Origin: Bacteroidales bacterium
Lineage (GTDB): Bacteria; Bacteroidota; Bacteroidia; Bacteroidales; UBA7960
DNA: 64,000 nt
NCBI GenBank assembly: GCA_012521995.1
Contig: JAAYLH010000015.1
Span: forward strand, 1 to 64,000
Direction of reading: 5' to 3'
The position numbers and the translations under genes were made by a program. Of the stretch, positions 8,233 to 15,606 are shown piece after piece. The first letter of the stretch is position 1; each line of letters opens with the position of its first letter. The notes below the pieces were generated by a model. The model did no database searches. It was not told where the DNA came from and saw only the letters and a list, made by a program, of their open reading frames with translations.

Positions 8233-8255
8233 GATACAACAGAATTTGTTGTATC
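8233..8255 (-). promoter_or_regulatory. Inverted repeat abutting the start codon of the membrane protein gene
   Basis: GATACAACA (8233-8241), 5-nt spacer, TGTTGTATC (8247-8255): a perfect 9-bp stem. On the minus strand the stem ends at the base just before the ATG at 8232-8230, with no T-run after it, so it does not look like an ordinary terminator. It may control ribosome access or bind a protein dimer; no evidence distinguishes these. Confidence 0.55.
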
Positions 8256-8323
8256 AAAAATAAGGATTTATTGAAACCTTACCAAATAAAGCTTAGTATT
8301 TATTAAAAAATAAATTATTTAGA

Positions 8324-9826
8324 CTAAACCAGGTAATTCCAAGGATTTCGTTCACTGATAAATTGCCTTGCTTTCTCCATTTGAGGATACATGACAATGT
8401 CATCTTCAACAAAAGGAACCATTTCACGAAAATCGCCAAGCAGTTTTTTCAAAAAGTCAGAAGTCCTTCCGCTATCCCTGAAACCCATGGCCTGGCTGGC
8501 GTTCATCAATTCAATTCCAAGAAGCTTCTCGAGGTTTTCAGCAATGCGCAAAGTCTTAACGGCAGCATTGGCACCCATACTTACATGGTCTTCCTGCCCC
8601 TGGCTCGATTCAATGGAATCGACCGAAGCGGGGGTGCAGAATTGCTTATTCTGGCTAACAATGGACGCTGCAGAATACTGGGGGATCATAAAGCCTGAAT
8701 TAAGTCCCGGGTGGGCCACCAGGAACGGGGGCAGGTTGCGGGCTCCCGAGATGAGGCGATACACCCTGCGCTCAGAGATATTGCCCAGCTCAGCCAGTGC
8801 AATCCCCAGGAAGTCGAGGGTTATGGCCAGGGGCTGCCCATGGAAGTTACCGGCAGAGATGATCAGGTCATCTTCAGGAAAGAGAGTCGGGTTATCGGTA
8901 ACCGCATTGATCTCGTCCTCAAAAACGCTGCACACATAACGGATGGCATCCTTGCTTGCCCCGTGAACCTGGGGGATACAGCGGAAAGAGTATGGGTCCT
9001 GAACATGGTCTTTTTTCTGGCTGATCAGCAGGCTGCCCTCCAGAATCTTCCTGAAATTTTTTGCGGTTTCTATTTGTCCGCTGTGGTGCCTTACCTGGTG
9101 CACCTGGTCAAAGAAAGGCTCAATACGGCCGTCAAAACCTTCCAGGGAAAGCGCCCCAACCAGATCAGCCCAGAGGCTCAACTCTTTGGCCTTGATCAGG
9201 GAATAGCTTCCAATGGCAGCCATAAACTGGGTGCCATTCAACAAGGCCAGGCCTTCCTTGGAAGCCAGTTCAAAGGCCTTCCAGCCTTTTCGTTGCAGTG
9301 CTTCAGCAGCCGTCATGCGCTGCCCCGCAAAGGTTACCTCACCCAGCCCCAGCAAGGGAAGGCTCAGGTGGGCAAGAGGTGCCAGATCGCCTGAGGCACC
9401 AAGGGAACCCTGGTTGTAAACTACAGGCAAGATATCGTGATTATAGAAGTCTGTCAGCCGCTCCACTGTTTCCAGCCTTATTCCCGAATGGCCGTAAGAA
9501 AGCGACTGGATCTTCAGGATCAACATCAGCCGAATCAGTTCGGGGGATAACTCCTCTCCCATACCACAGGCATGCGACATCACCAGGTTCTTTTGCAGGA
9601 CACCCAACTCCTGACGCGAGATACTGTGGTTGCATAAAGACCCGAATCCGGTGGTAACCCCATAAATTGGGTCATCCTGATTACTGATCTTTTCATCCAG
9701 GTATTTACGGCAGGCAATGATCCTTTCACGTGAATGCTCAGATAAGGCTAATTTCTTTTTTTCTTTGAGGATGCTAATCAGGGTGTCGAGGGTTATCCTT
9801 TCAGGACTGATATAATGAACTTCCAT
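8324..9826 (-). CDS. hutH: Histidine ammonia-lyase
   Basis: 500 residues, full length, ATG start. The enzyme removes ammonia from L-histidine to give urocanate using the self-formed MIO group. The MIO-forming Ala-Ser-Gly is at 144-146 within GSLGASGDLAP, and the YGVTTGFG loop carries the catalytic Tyr56. The selectivity stretch MSHACG (S84, H85) is that of histidine rather than tyrosine or phenylalanine lyases. The other histidine-degradation genes (hutU, hutI, ftcD) are not nearby. It follows hisS by 10 bp on the same strand, so a histidine-using synthetase and a histidine-destroying lyase are probably co-transcribed. Confidence 0.93.
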   Translation of the reverse strand: MEVHYISPERITLDTLISILKEKKKLALSEHSRERIIACRKYLDEKISNQDDPIYGVTTGFGSLCNHSISRQELGVLQKNLVMSHACGMGEELSPELIRLMLILKIQSLSYGHSGIRLETVERLTDFYNHDILPVVYNQGSLGASGDLAPLAHLSLPLLGLGEVTFAGQRMTAAEALQRKGWKAFELASKEGLALLNGTQFMAAIGSYSLIKAKELSLWADLVGALSLEGFDGRIEPFFDQVHQVRHHSGQIETAKNFRKILEGSLLISQKKDHVQDPYSFRCIPQVHGASKDAIRYVCSVFEDEINAVTDNPTLFPEDDLIISAGNFHGQPLAITLDFLGIALAELGNISERRVYRLISGARNLPPFLVAHPGLNSGFMIPQYSAASIVSQNKQFCTPASVDSIESSQGQEDHVSMGANAAVKTLRIAENLEKLLGIELMNASQAMGFRDSGRTSDFLKKLLGDFREMVPFVEDDIVMYPQMEKARQFISERNPWNYLV

Positions 9827-9836
9827 TATGAATAGT

Positions 9837-11210
9837 TTACGGATGATGAGTAATAATTTTAATAAGTGATTCTGCCGGAAGCTGCTGTTGCTCGCCTGAC
9901 TTCATGTTTTTCAGGGAATACAGCCCTTGGCTTATCTCGCTGTCGCCTGCAAGCACCACAAAGGGGATTCTGTTCTTATCGGCATACTGCATTTGCTTTT
10001 TCATCTTTGCAGGCTCGGGATACATCTCGCAACTGATGCCATGCAGGCGGAGTTTCTGGAGGAGGGGAAGGCAATAATTTCTTTCACGCTCCCCGAAATT
10101 CACTGCCAGCACCTTTGAAAAGGAACCCATTCCTTCAGGAAACAGATCCAGCTCCTTCATTACATCGTAGATGCGGTCAGCGCCAAAAGAGATGCCCACT
10201 CCCGAAGTCCCGGGCAAGCCAAAGATCCCGGTCAGGTCGTCATACCTCCCGCCCCCGCATATGCTTCCCATTGAAACTTCGCATGCTTTCACCTCAATGA
10301 TGGCCCCCGTATAGTAATTCAATCCACGCGCAAGGGTAAGATCAAGTTCAAGTGCACATCCCAATGGAGTATTGGAAATGATATCAAAGACTTCTCTTAT
10401 TTCTTCAATACCCTTCAGGCCCACCTCTGAACTTTTCAACAATTCAGACAGGACCCCCAGTTTTTCCTTATCGGAACCCCGGAGCAACAACACCGGCTTC
10501 AATTTCTCTATGGCTTCAAGGCTCAGCCCCCGTTCAAGCAATTCCCCGTTTACCTTTTCCAGACCAATCTTTTCCATTTTATCAATGGCTACTGTAATAT
10601 CTGTCAGTTTTTCCTCAAAGCCAATATATTGAGCAATGCCTGCCAGGATCTTCCTGTTGTTGACCTTAATGATCACCTTGATGCCCAGGCTTGCAAAGAC
10701 CTCATCAATGATCTGCAGAAATTCAGCCTCATTGACCAGTGAATCGCTGCCCACCACATCAACATCACATTGGAAAAATTCCCGGTAACGTCCTTTCTGC
10801 GGCCTGTCGGCGCGCCAAACAGGCTGAATCTGGTACCGCTTGAAGGGAAAAGTGATTTCGTTCTGATACTGAACTACAAAACGGGCAAAAGGCACCGTCA
10901 AATCATAGCGAAGACCTTTCTCGGTGATCTGCGGAGTGAGTCGACCAGTATCACGTCCCTGCCAGATTTCCTCCTCAACTTTCGAAGCGAAATCACCCGA
11001 ATTGAGTATCCTGAAGATCAGTCGGTCGCCTTCTTCCCCGTATTTGCCCAGCAAGGTGGATAAATTTTCCATAGCGGGGGTCTCAATCGGCTTAAATCCA
11101 TGAAGTTGAAAAATCCTGCGGACGGTATTAAATATCAATTCCCTGCCTGCAATTTCCAGGGGAAGAAAATCACGGGTTCCTTTGGGAATGCCTGGTTTTT
11201 GTATTGCCAT
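9837..11210 (-). CDS. hisS: Histidyl-tRNA synthetase
   Basis: 457 residues, ATG start [17 protein letters not shown]. It charges tRNA-His. Class II motifs are visible: the N-terminal [19 protein letters not shown] (motif 2 region), the histidine-specific RGLNYYTG and the GGGRYDDL motif, then the C-terminal anticodon-binding domain (from about 360; [22 protein letters not shown]). It is the first gene of a likely unit with hutH. A 20-bp palindrome lies in its promoter (see 11234-11262). Confidence 0.96.
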   Translation of the reverse strand: MAIQKPGIPKGTRDFLPLEIAGRELIFNTVRRIFQLHGFKPIETPAMENLSTLLGKYGEEGDRLIFRILNSGDFASKVEEEIWQGRDTGRLTPQITEKGLRYDLTVPFARFVVQYQNEITFPFKRYQIQPVWRADRPQKGRYREFFQCDVDVVGSDSLVNEAEFLQIIDEVFASLGIKVIIKVNNRKILAGIAQYIGFEEKLTDITVAIDKMEKIGLEKVNGELLERGLSLEAIEKLKPVLLLRGSDKEKLGVLSELLKSSEVGLKGIEEIREVFDIISNTPLGCALELDLTLARGLNYYTGAIIEVKACEVSMGSICGGGRYDDLTGIFGLPGTSGVGISFGADRIYDVMKELDLFPEGMGSFSKVLAVNFGERERNYCLPLLQKLRLHGISCEMYPEPAKMKKQMQYADKNRIPFVVLAGDSEISQGLYSLKNMKSGEQQQLPAESLIKIITHHP

Positions 11211-11233
11211 CTATACCATTTTTATTGCTGCCA

Positions 11234-11262
11234 CAAAATTAAGCCCTTTTTCCAAAAAGGGC
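11234..11262 (-). promoter_or_regulatory. Promoter -7 element and overlapping palindrome upstream of hisS
   Basis: On the minus strand TAATTTTG (11241-11234) matches TAnnTTTG 23 bp before the hisS start. Directly upstream, where the spacer to -33 would lie, is the palindrome GCCCTTTTT-CC-AAAAAGGGC (11243-11262). A protein bound there would cover the promoter. No TTG is found at exactly 19 bp (CTG is in that place), so the promoter call rests on the -7 element. Confidence 0.45.
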
Positions 11263-11436
11263 AGGCAAAAAAAATAAATGCAGAGCTGTAAAATGATTTG
11301 AACAAATTTTTCTAAATTTGTTTAAGATTATAGTCTTTTTTAGCTATTTCTGATTCTTATTCTCGTATCAGATTTTGTTTTGTAAAATTATCCCTTTCAT
11401 TATTTTAATTATTATTCATCGTAAAATTATCTTTTC

Positions 11437-12354
11437 ATGAACAATTCCAAAAGTCCCCTGACTCGTATCGGGGTATTCTATGATGGAAATTATTTCTTAC
11501 ACGTTAGCAACTATTACAATTACGTTCATCCGCGAAAGCGCAGGTTAAGCATAGCAGGCCTGCACGAATTCATATGTCAGCAGGTGGCTGCCGAAGACGG
11601 AGGAGAGTTTAACCTTTGCCACATTGTTGATGCCCATTACTTTCGCGGGCGTATCAGTGCCCAGGAGGCCTCTCAGCGCGGAAACCAGTTGTATTACGAA
11701 CGGGTCTTTGATGACATCCTGATGTCGGAAGGGGTGGTGACGCATTACTTTCCCCTGAAGTCCTTTTACGGAAAACGCGAAGAAAAAAGCGTGGACGTGT
11801 ACCTTGCCCTGGAGGCCTATGAAGCCGCTATTGCAGGAAAAATAGATGTCCTGGTGCTGATTAGTTCTGATGGCGACTTTGTTCCCCTGATCCGCAAACT
11901 CAATGCATTGGGCGTCAGGGTGATGGTTCTGTGCTGGGATTTTGAGTTCACTAACGACGAAGGCCAGAAAATGGTGACCCGAACCTCCCAGCACCTCCTG
12001 GAAGAGGTGTCATATCCCGTACAGATGCACGAGCTCATTGACAGCCGTTTGAAAAAGAATGATCCAATGGTAAGTTCACTCTTTGTTCAGGAAGATTACA
12101 ACGCAACGACTTCTGAAGAAGATGAAGATAAATTTAACCGCATTGATCAGGAAGACGTTAAGACCAGTGAAGTCCTCAGTTTGAAAAACGGCTATGGGTT
12201 TATCAAGTATCCCAACAACAACCTGTTCTTCCACTATACCGATGTGCTGAATGTTGACTTCAATGAACTCCTTACGGGAGATGAAGTGGAGTTTACCGTG
12301 GAAAGGAAATACAATGGCCAGGATGTGGCCAAAAACGTAAGAAAGATCAACTAA
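11437..12354 (+). CDS. NYN-domain ribonuclease-like protein fused to a cold-shock domain
   Basis: 305 residues. Residues 10-200 form a NYN (PIN-like, LabA/DUF88) domain with acidic residues in the expected places: FYDGN (D16), KSVDVYLA (D120) and SSDGDF (D145, D147). After an acidic linker (about 212-243), residues 244-303 resemble a cold-shock/OB domain, with RNP1-like NGYGFIKY and RNP2-like LFFHYTD. NYN proteins are predicted metal-dependent RNases; the cold-shock part would bind single-stranded RNA. The target is unknown. An AT-rich upstream region holds TAAATTTG (11313-11320) as a weak promoter candidate. The stop codon is one base from the end of the convergent rtcB. Confidence 0.85.
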   Translation: MNNSKSPLTRIGVFYDGNYFLHVSNYYNYVHPRKRRLSIAGLHEFICQQVAAEDGGEFNLCHIVDAHYFRGRISAQEASQRGNQLYYERVFDDILMSEGVVTHYFPLKSFYGKREEKSVDVYLALEAYEAAIAGKIDVLVLISSDGDFVPLIRKLNALGVRVMVLCWDFEFTNDEGQKMVTRTSQHLLEEVSYPVQMHELIDSRLKKNDPMVSSLFVQEDYNATTSEEDEDKFNRIDQEDVKTSEVLSLKNGYGFIKYPNNNLFFHYTDVLNVDFNELLTGDEVEFTVERKYNGQDVAKNVRKIN

Positions 12355-12355
12355 A

Positions 12356-13525
12356 TCAACCCTTGATCACTGCAAGGGGTTTCAGTTCAACCAGGATGTC
12401 CACAAGGTCATCCTGGTTTTTCATAACCACCTGAATATCTTTGTATGCCCCCGGGGCTTCCTCCAAGTCTCCTGCACTTCTAAGTGCATGAAAAATGCCC
12501 TGGTCATCCAGTTTTTTGATTTCCTTTTTCAGGTCAAGCGACCGTATGGCTTCCTTGCGGCCCATTTTGCGGCCAGCCCCGTGGGAACAACTCTCAAAAC
12601 TCTGTGGGTTACCCTTGCCTTTTACAATATAACTGTTGGCGCCCTGGCTGCCGGGAATAATCCCCGTGGTATCCTTACCTGCCCGGGTGGCGCCCTTGCG
12701 ATGAACCATGACTTCTTGACCGAAATGGCTTTCCAGGGCCGCAAAGTTATGGGCGATATTGATCAAAGGGGCCGCCCTGAAGGCCCCCTTGAACTGATCC
12801 CCGAAAACCGACAGAATGTTATCCATCATCAGGCGGCGATTGGCAAGGGCAAATTCAATGCAATAATTCATTTCCGAAAGATACTGGCGGCCTTCCTTAC
12901 TGTCCACAGGCAGCCAGGCAAGCTGGGCCGAACGCGGGACATTGCTTTTCCACTGCTCATTAAGCCGTATGGCCAGGCGGTTATAATAGTCTGCCACCTG
13001 CTTGCCAATATTTCGGCTTCCCGAATGCACCATAATCCAGAACTGCCCGTCTGATCCTTTTTGAACTTCTATAAAATGATTTCCTCCACCCAAGGTGCCT
13101 ATCTGATAGGTTGCGCTTTCATATTCCCTATTCACAACAGGCATTTCAATACGGCTTTCCCTGGAAGGCATCCGCTTTTCATCCTGGGGCTTGCCGTGAT
13201 GTTTAAATCCAAGCGGCACCAATTCCCTGATCTCGGCCATCAGGCCTTTCAGGGTTTTGGGATCAATTTCGCTGAGGGAAGTCTGCACGGCGCACATCCC
13301 ACAGCCTATGTCTACGCCCACGGCATTGGGGATAATCACGTCTCTGGTGGCGAGCACCCCTCCGATGGGCATCCCAAACCCCTCGTGGCAATCGGGCATC
13401 AGGGCAATATGGCTGAAGGCAAAAGGAAGACGCGCCAGGTTTCGGGCCTGCATCAGGGCGCCGGGCTTAATGTCGTTCAGCCACATCTTTATGGGCAGGG
13501 GCTCATCTTTAATTTCACGGATCAT
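12356..13525 (-). CDS. rtcB: RNA ligase RtcB
   Basis: 389 residues, the shorter RtcB form. It joins RNA 2',3'-cyclic phosphate (or 3'-phosphate) ends to 5'-OH ends using GTP and manganese. Metal and catalytic residues visible: GVDIGCG (D72, C75), GGGNHF (H150), HSGSR (H167), IAHNF (H259) and the guanylylated histidine in CSHGAGR (H315). No archease or rtcA gene is adjacent. In bacteria RtcB is linked to RNA repair after nuclease damage; the convergent neighbour, one base away, encodes a predicted RNase, which is suggestive but not proof of a link. Confidence 0.93.
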   Translation of the reverse strand: MIREIKDEPLPIKMWLNDIKPGALMQARNLARLPFAFSHIALMPDCHEGFGMPIGGVLATRDVIIPNAVGVDIGCGMCAVQTSLSEIDPKTLKGLMAEIRELVPLGFKHHGKPQDEKRMPSRESRIEMPVVNREYESATYQIGTLGGGNHFIEVQKGSDGQFWIMVHSGSRNIGKQVADYYNRLAIRLNEQWKSNVPRSAQLAWLPVDSKEGRQYLSEMNYCIEFALANRRLMMDNILSVFGDQFKGAFRAAPLINIAHNFAALESHFGQEVMVHRKGATRAGKDTTGIIPGSQGANSYIVKGKGNPQSFESCSHGAGRKMGRKEAIRSLDLKKEIKKLDDQGIFHALRSAGDLEEAPGAYKDIQVVMKNQDDLVDILVELKPLAVIKG

Positions 13526-13629
13526 CTTTTGCCGGGCTTAAGGAGGATGAAGGTAATTATTTTCCTTAAAAAATCCCGGCACAAAGGCAGAATCAGCAGG
13601 CTTTGCTGCAATGCAAGAACCTTTATTAC

Positions 13630-13637
13630 TACCTTTG
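13630..13637 (+). promoter_or_regulatory. -7 promoter element of the YchF-type gene
   Basis: TACCTTTG, an exact -7 match 26 bp before the ATG. The nearest TTG upstream is at 13603-13605, 24 bp away, longer than normal. Confidence 0.45.
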
Positions 13638-13663
13638 CAACGAATAAACAATTCAGAAAAAAC

Positions 13664-14749
13664 ATGGCATTAAACTGTGGAATGGTGGGGATGGCCGGAA
13701 GTGGCAAGACCACCCTTTTCAATTCATTATCAAAAGGCCGCGAAGCCGATACCCAGATAGCAGGAAAGGCAAACCTCGGGCAAATTGAAGTCCCCGACCC
13801 AAGGCTAGATGCCATTGCTGCCCTTGTGAAACCCGCAAAAGTGGTACGCACCACCGTAGAAATCATCGACATCCCCGGGCTTACCAAAGGGGGGGCCACC
13901 CAGAAGGGCGCGGGGCAATTCCTGGCTGAGATCAGGCAGACCGACGCCATCATCCATGTGTTGCGCTGTTTCGATGATCCCTTGGTGCCCCATATAGAAG
14001 GCTCCGTAAACCCCTTGCGCGACAAGGAAACCATTGACCTGGAGCTGATTGCCAAGGACCTCGAAACCCTGGAGAAAAAAATACAGCGCATAGATAAACT
14101 GGCCAGGGTGGGCGAAAAAGATGCTAAGAAAAACCTGGATGTGCTCACCAAGGTGCAGGAACACTTCGAAAACGGTGAACCTGCCAGGACTTTCCCATTC
14201 AGCGATGATGAAATGGCATTGATTGACGACTGCTTTTTCCTAACCATCAAGCCCGTGATTTATGTGTGCAATGTGGATGAAGGCTCCGCTGTAAATGGAA
14301 ACAAGTATACGGAAATGGTCAAGCCCTCCATTGGAGCCGAAGGCGCTGAAATGCTTATTATCGCAGCAAAAGCTGAAGCTGAGATTGCACAGCTCGACAG
14401 TGAAGACGACCGCATGGCTTTCCTTGAGGATATGGGGCTTAAGGAACCGGGAGTAAACAAACTGATCCGCGCCGCCTATCATACCCTCAACCTCCACACC
14501 TTCTTTACTGAAGGCCCCAAAGAAGTTAGGGCATGGACCATCCACGCAGGTACCCTGGCTCCAAAAGCCGCAGGGGTCATTCATTCCGACCTGGAACGCG
14601 GATTCATCCGGGCTGAGGTCAAACGATGGGAAGACTTTGTGGAACTGGGATCAGAACACGCTTGCAAACAAGCAGGGAAATTTCACATCGAAGGCAAACA
14701 CTACCTTGTGAAGGACGGCGATATCTTTCACGTCAGGTTTAACGTTTAA
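13664..14749 (+). CDS. YchF-type P-loop NTPase with altered P-loop
   Basis: 361 residues from the ATG at 13664; the open frame reaches back to 13061 but that part overlaps rtcB on the other strand and has no homology-like content. Length and order fit YchF/Obg-like ATPases: G domain with P-loop, a helical insert (about 130-190), and a C-terminal TGS/DUF933-like domain (DUF933 end HAGTLAPKAAGVIHSDLERG). The P-loop reads GMAGSGKTT where ordinary YchF has NVGKS, and the switch region reads GLTKGGATQKGAG where the family norm is GLVKGASKGEGLG. It is therefore probably a paralogue rather than the housekeeping YchF. Role: ribosome- or stress-associated ATPase by family only. Confidence 0.75.
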   Translation: MALNCGMVGMAGSGKTTLFNSLSKGREADTQIAGKANLGQIEVPDPRLDAIAALVKPAKVVRTTVEIIDIPGLTKGGATQKGAGQFLAEIRQTDAIIHVLRCFDDPLVPHIEGSVNPLRDKETIDLELIAKDLETLEKKIQRIDKLARVGEKDAKKNLDVLTKVQEHFENGEPARTFPFSDDEMALIDDCFFLTIKPVIYVCNVDEGSAVNGNKYTEMVKPSIGAEGAEMLIIAAKAEAEIAQLDSEDDRMAFLEDMGLKEPGVNKLIRAAYHTLNLHTFFTEGPKEVRAWTIHAGTLAPKAAGVIHSDLERGFIRAEVKRWEDFVELGSEHACKQAGKFHIEGKHYLVKDGDIFHVRFNV

Positions 14750-14774
14750 GAAAAATAATCCGGGTCATTTTTCG

Positions 14775-14810
14775 AAAAGGCTGCCTCCTTAAATCGGGGC
14801 AGCCTTTTTT
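14775..14810 (+). terminator. Terminator of the YchF-type gene
   Basis: 11-bp perfect stem AAAAGGCTGCC (14775-14785) with GGCAGCCTTTT (14798-14808), 12-nt loop, T-run at the end. It is 25 bp beyond the stop codon. Confidence 0.9.
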
Positions 14811-14897
14811 GCCTTACTCAGGGTAACTGTTAAAACCAGGACCTGACACACTATTCAGAATATGCTCAGGCTGTTTCAGATTCAATGATCAAACGAA

Positions 14898-14999
14898 GTT
14901 AAAACGTGTTTTAAACGTAGTTAAGACGTGCACGCACGTTTAAACTACGTCTTAACTACGTGTTAACTACGTCTGAACTACGTCTGAACTATGACTCAC
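14898..14999. repeat. 11-bp palindromic array, element A (convergent junction)
   Basis: Left arm of three units (GTTAAAACGTG, TTTTAAACGTA, GTTAAGACGTG; 14898-14930), a CACG centre, then right arm of five (CACGTTTAAAC, TACGTCTTAAC, TACGTGTTAAC and TACGTCTGAAC twice; 14935-14989) and a decayed TATGACTCAC. The arms are reverse complements of each other, so the element can fold into one large hairpin. It lies between the convergent YchF-type and SRPBCC genes and is bracketed by each gene's own terminator. Flanks CTGTTTCAGATTC (14871-14883) and ATGACTCA (14991-14998) recur around element B. The rest of the 470-bp gap holds nothing else I recognise. Confidence 0.9.
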
Positions 15000-15130
15000 A
15001 ACTGATCCATTAAAGGTTTCGAATGAATCTTGTTTTTAAAAAGGACCCAGTACAGAGAAGTGAACCTCACTGATATAACCTTAAAGAAGAATGGCACAGC
15101 TTATTCCGGGTGAAGCAGTCAGGTATTGCA

Positions 15131-15171
15131 AAAAAAAACAGGTCGTCTTAATCATTTAAGACGGCCTGTTT
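15131..15171 (-). terminator. Terminator of the SRPBCC/glgB unit
   Basis: On the minus strand a 16-bp stem (AAACAGGCCGTCTTAA with TTAAGACGACCTGTTT, one G-T pair), a 4-nt loop, and a run of nine T. Confidence 0.88.
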
Positions 15172-15219
15172 GTCTTATGACTCCTGCCAACAGATCAAAG
15201 GGCAGGAGATTGCAAAGCC

Positions 15220-15603
15220 TCAGGCTTCGAAAAAATCCTGTAAGGCATCAAGGTAAAAGCCTTTCCAGCCTTCCACCATATTCTCGTATGCATCCTCAGG
15301 GATGCCAAGGTGTTCTACCATCATTTGCGTTCCCCCTTTCTCAGGAAAGAGCTTGATGGTTACCACCGAAGGTTCCGCTTCTCCTTCAAAATACCATTCC
15401 TGTTTCAGCATTTTTGCGGTTTCAAAGGCTATGTTTCGACCTGTGATTTCGCCGTTGAGCATGCTGAATTCTGAATCGGGTTCTTCACTCATGGTGGCCG
15501 GTTCTCCACTCCAGAGTTCAATTGTAAAGGGGTTTGTCAGCGCCCGGTATACTTCTTCGGGGGTCGCTTTGATCTTTCGGTACAATTTCAGGCTTTTCGA
15601 CAT
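15220..15603 (-). CDS. SRPBCC (AHSA1-like) domain protein
   Basis: 127 residues, the size of a single START-like AHSA1 domain: an N-terminal strand with ATPEEVYRALTNP, then FTIELWSGEP, and a long C-terminal helix around GWKGFYLDALQDFFEA. Such domains bind hydrophobic ligands or, in Aha1, stimulate Hsp90; the role here is unknown. It starts 3 bp after the glgB stop, so the two are almost certainly co-transcribed, and a strong terminator follows. Confidence 0.8.
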   Translation of the reverse strand: MSKSLKLYRKIKATPEEVYRALTNPFTIELWSGEPATMSEEPDSEFSMLNGEITGRNIAFETAKMLKQEWYFEGEAEPSVVTIKLFPEKGGTQMMVEHLGIPEDAYENMVEGWKGFYLDALQDFFEA

Positions 15604-15606
15604 GAT

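Noticed and set aside
13061-13663. 200-residue N-terminal extension of the YchF-type protein
   Set aside because: It overlaps rtcB on the other strand, is not like the family, and a good -7 element and ATG lie at the normal start.
14898-14999. CRISPR array
   Set aside because: The units are 11 bp and contiguous, with no unique spacers of 25-40 bp and no cas genes. This also holds for 41763-41876 and 30975-31042.
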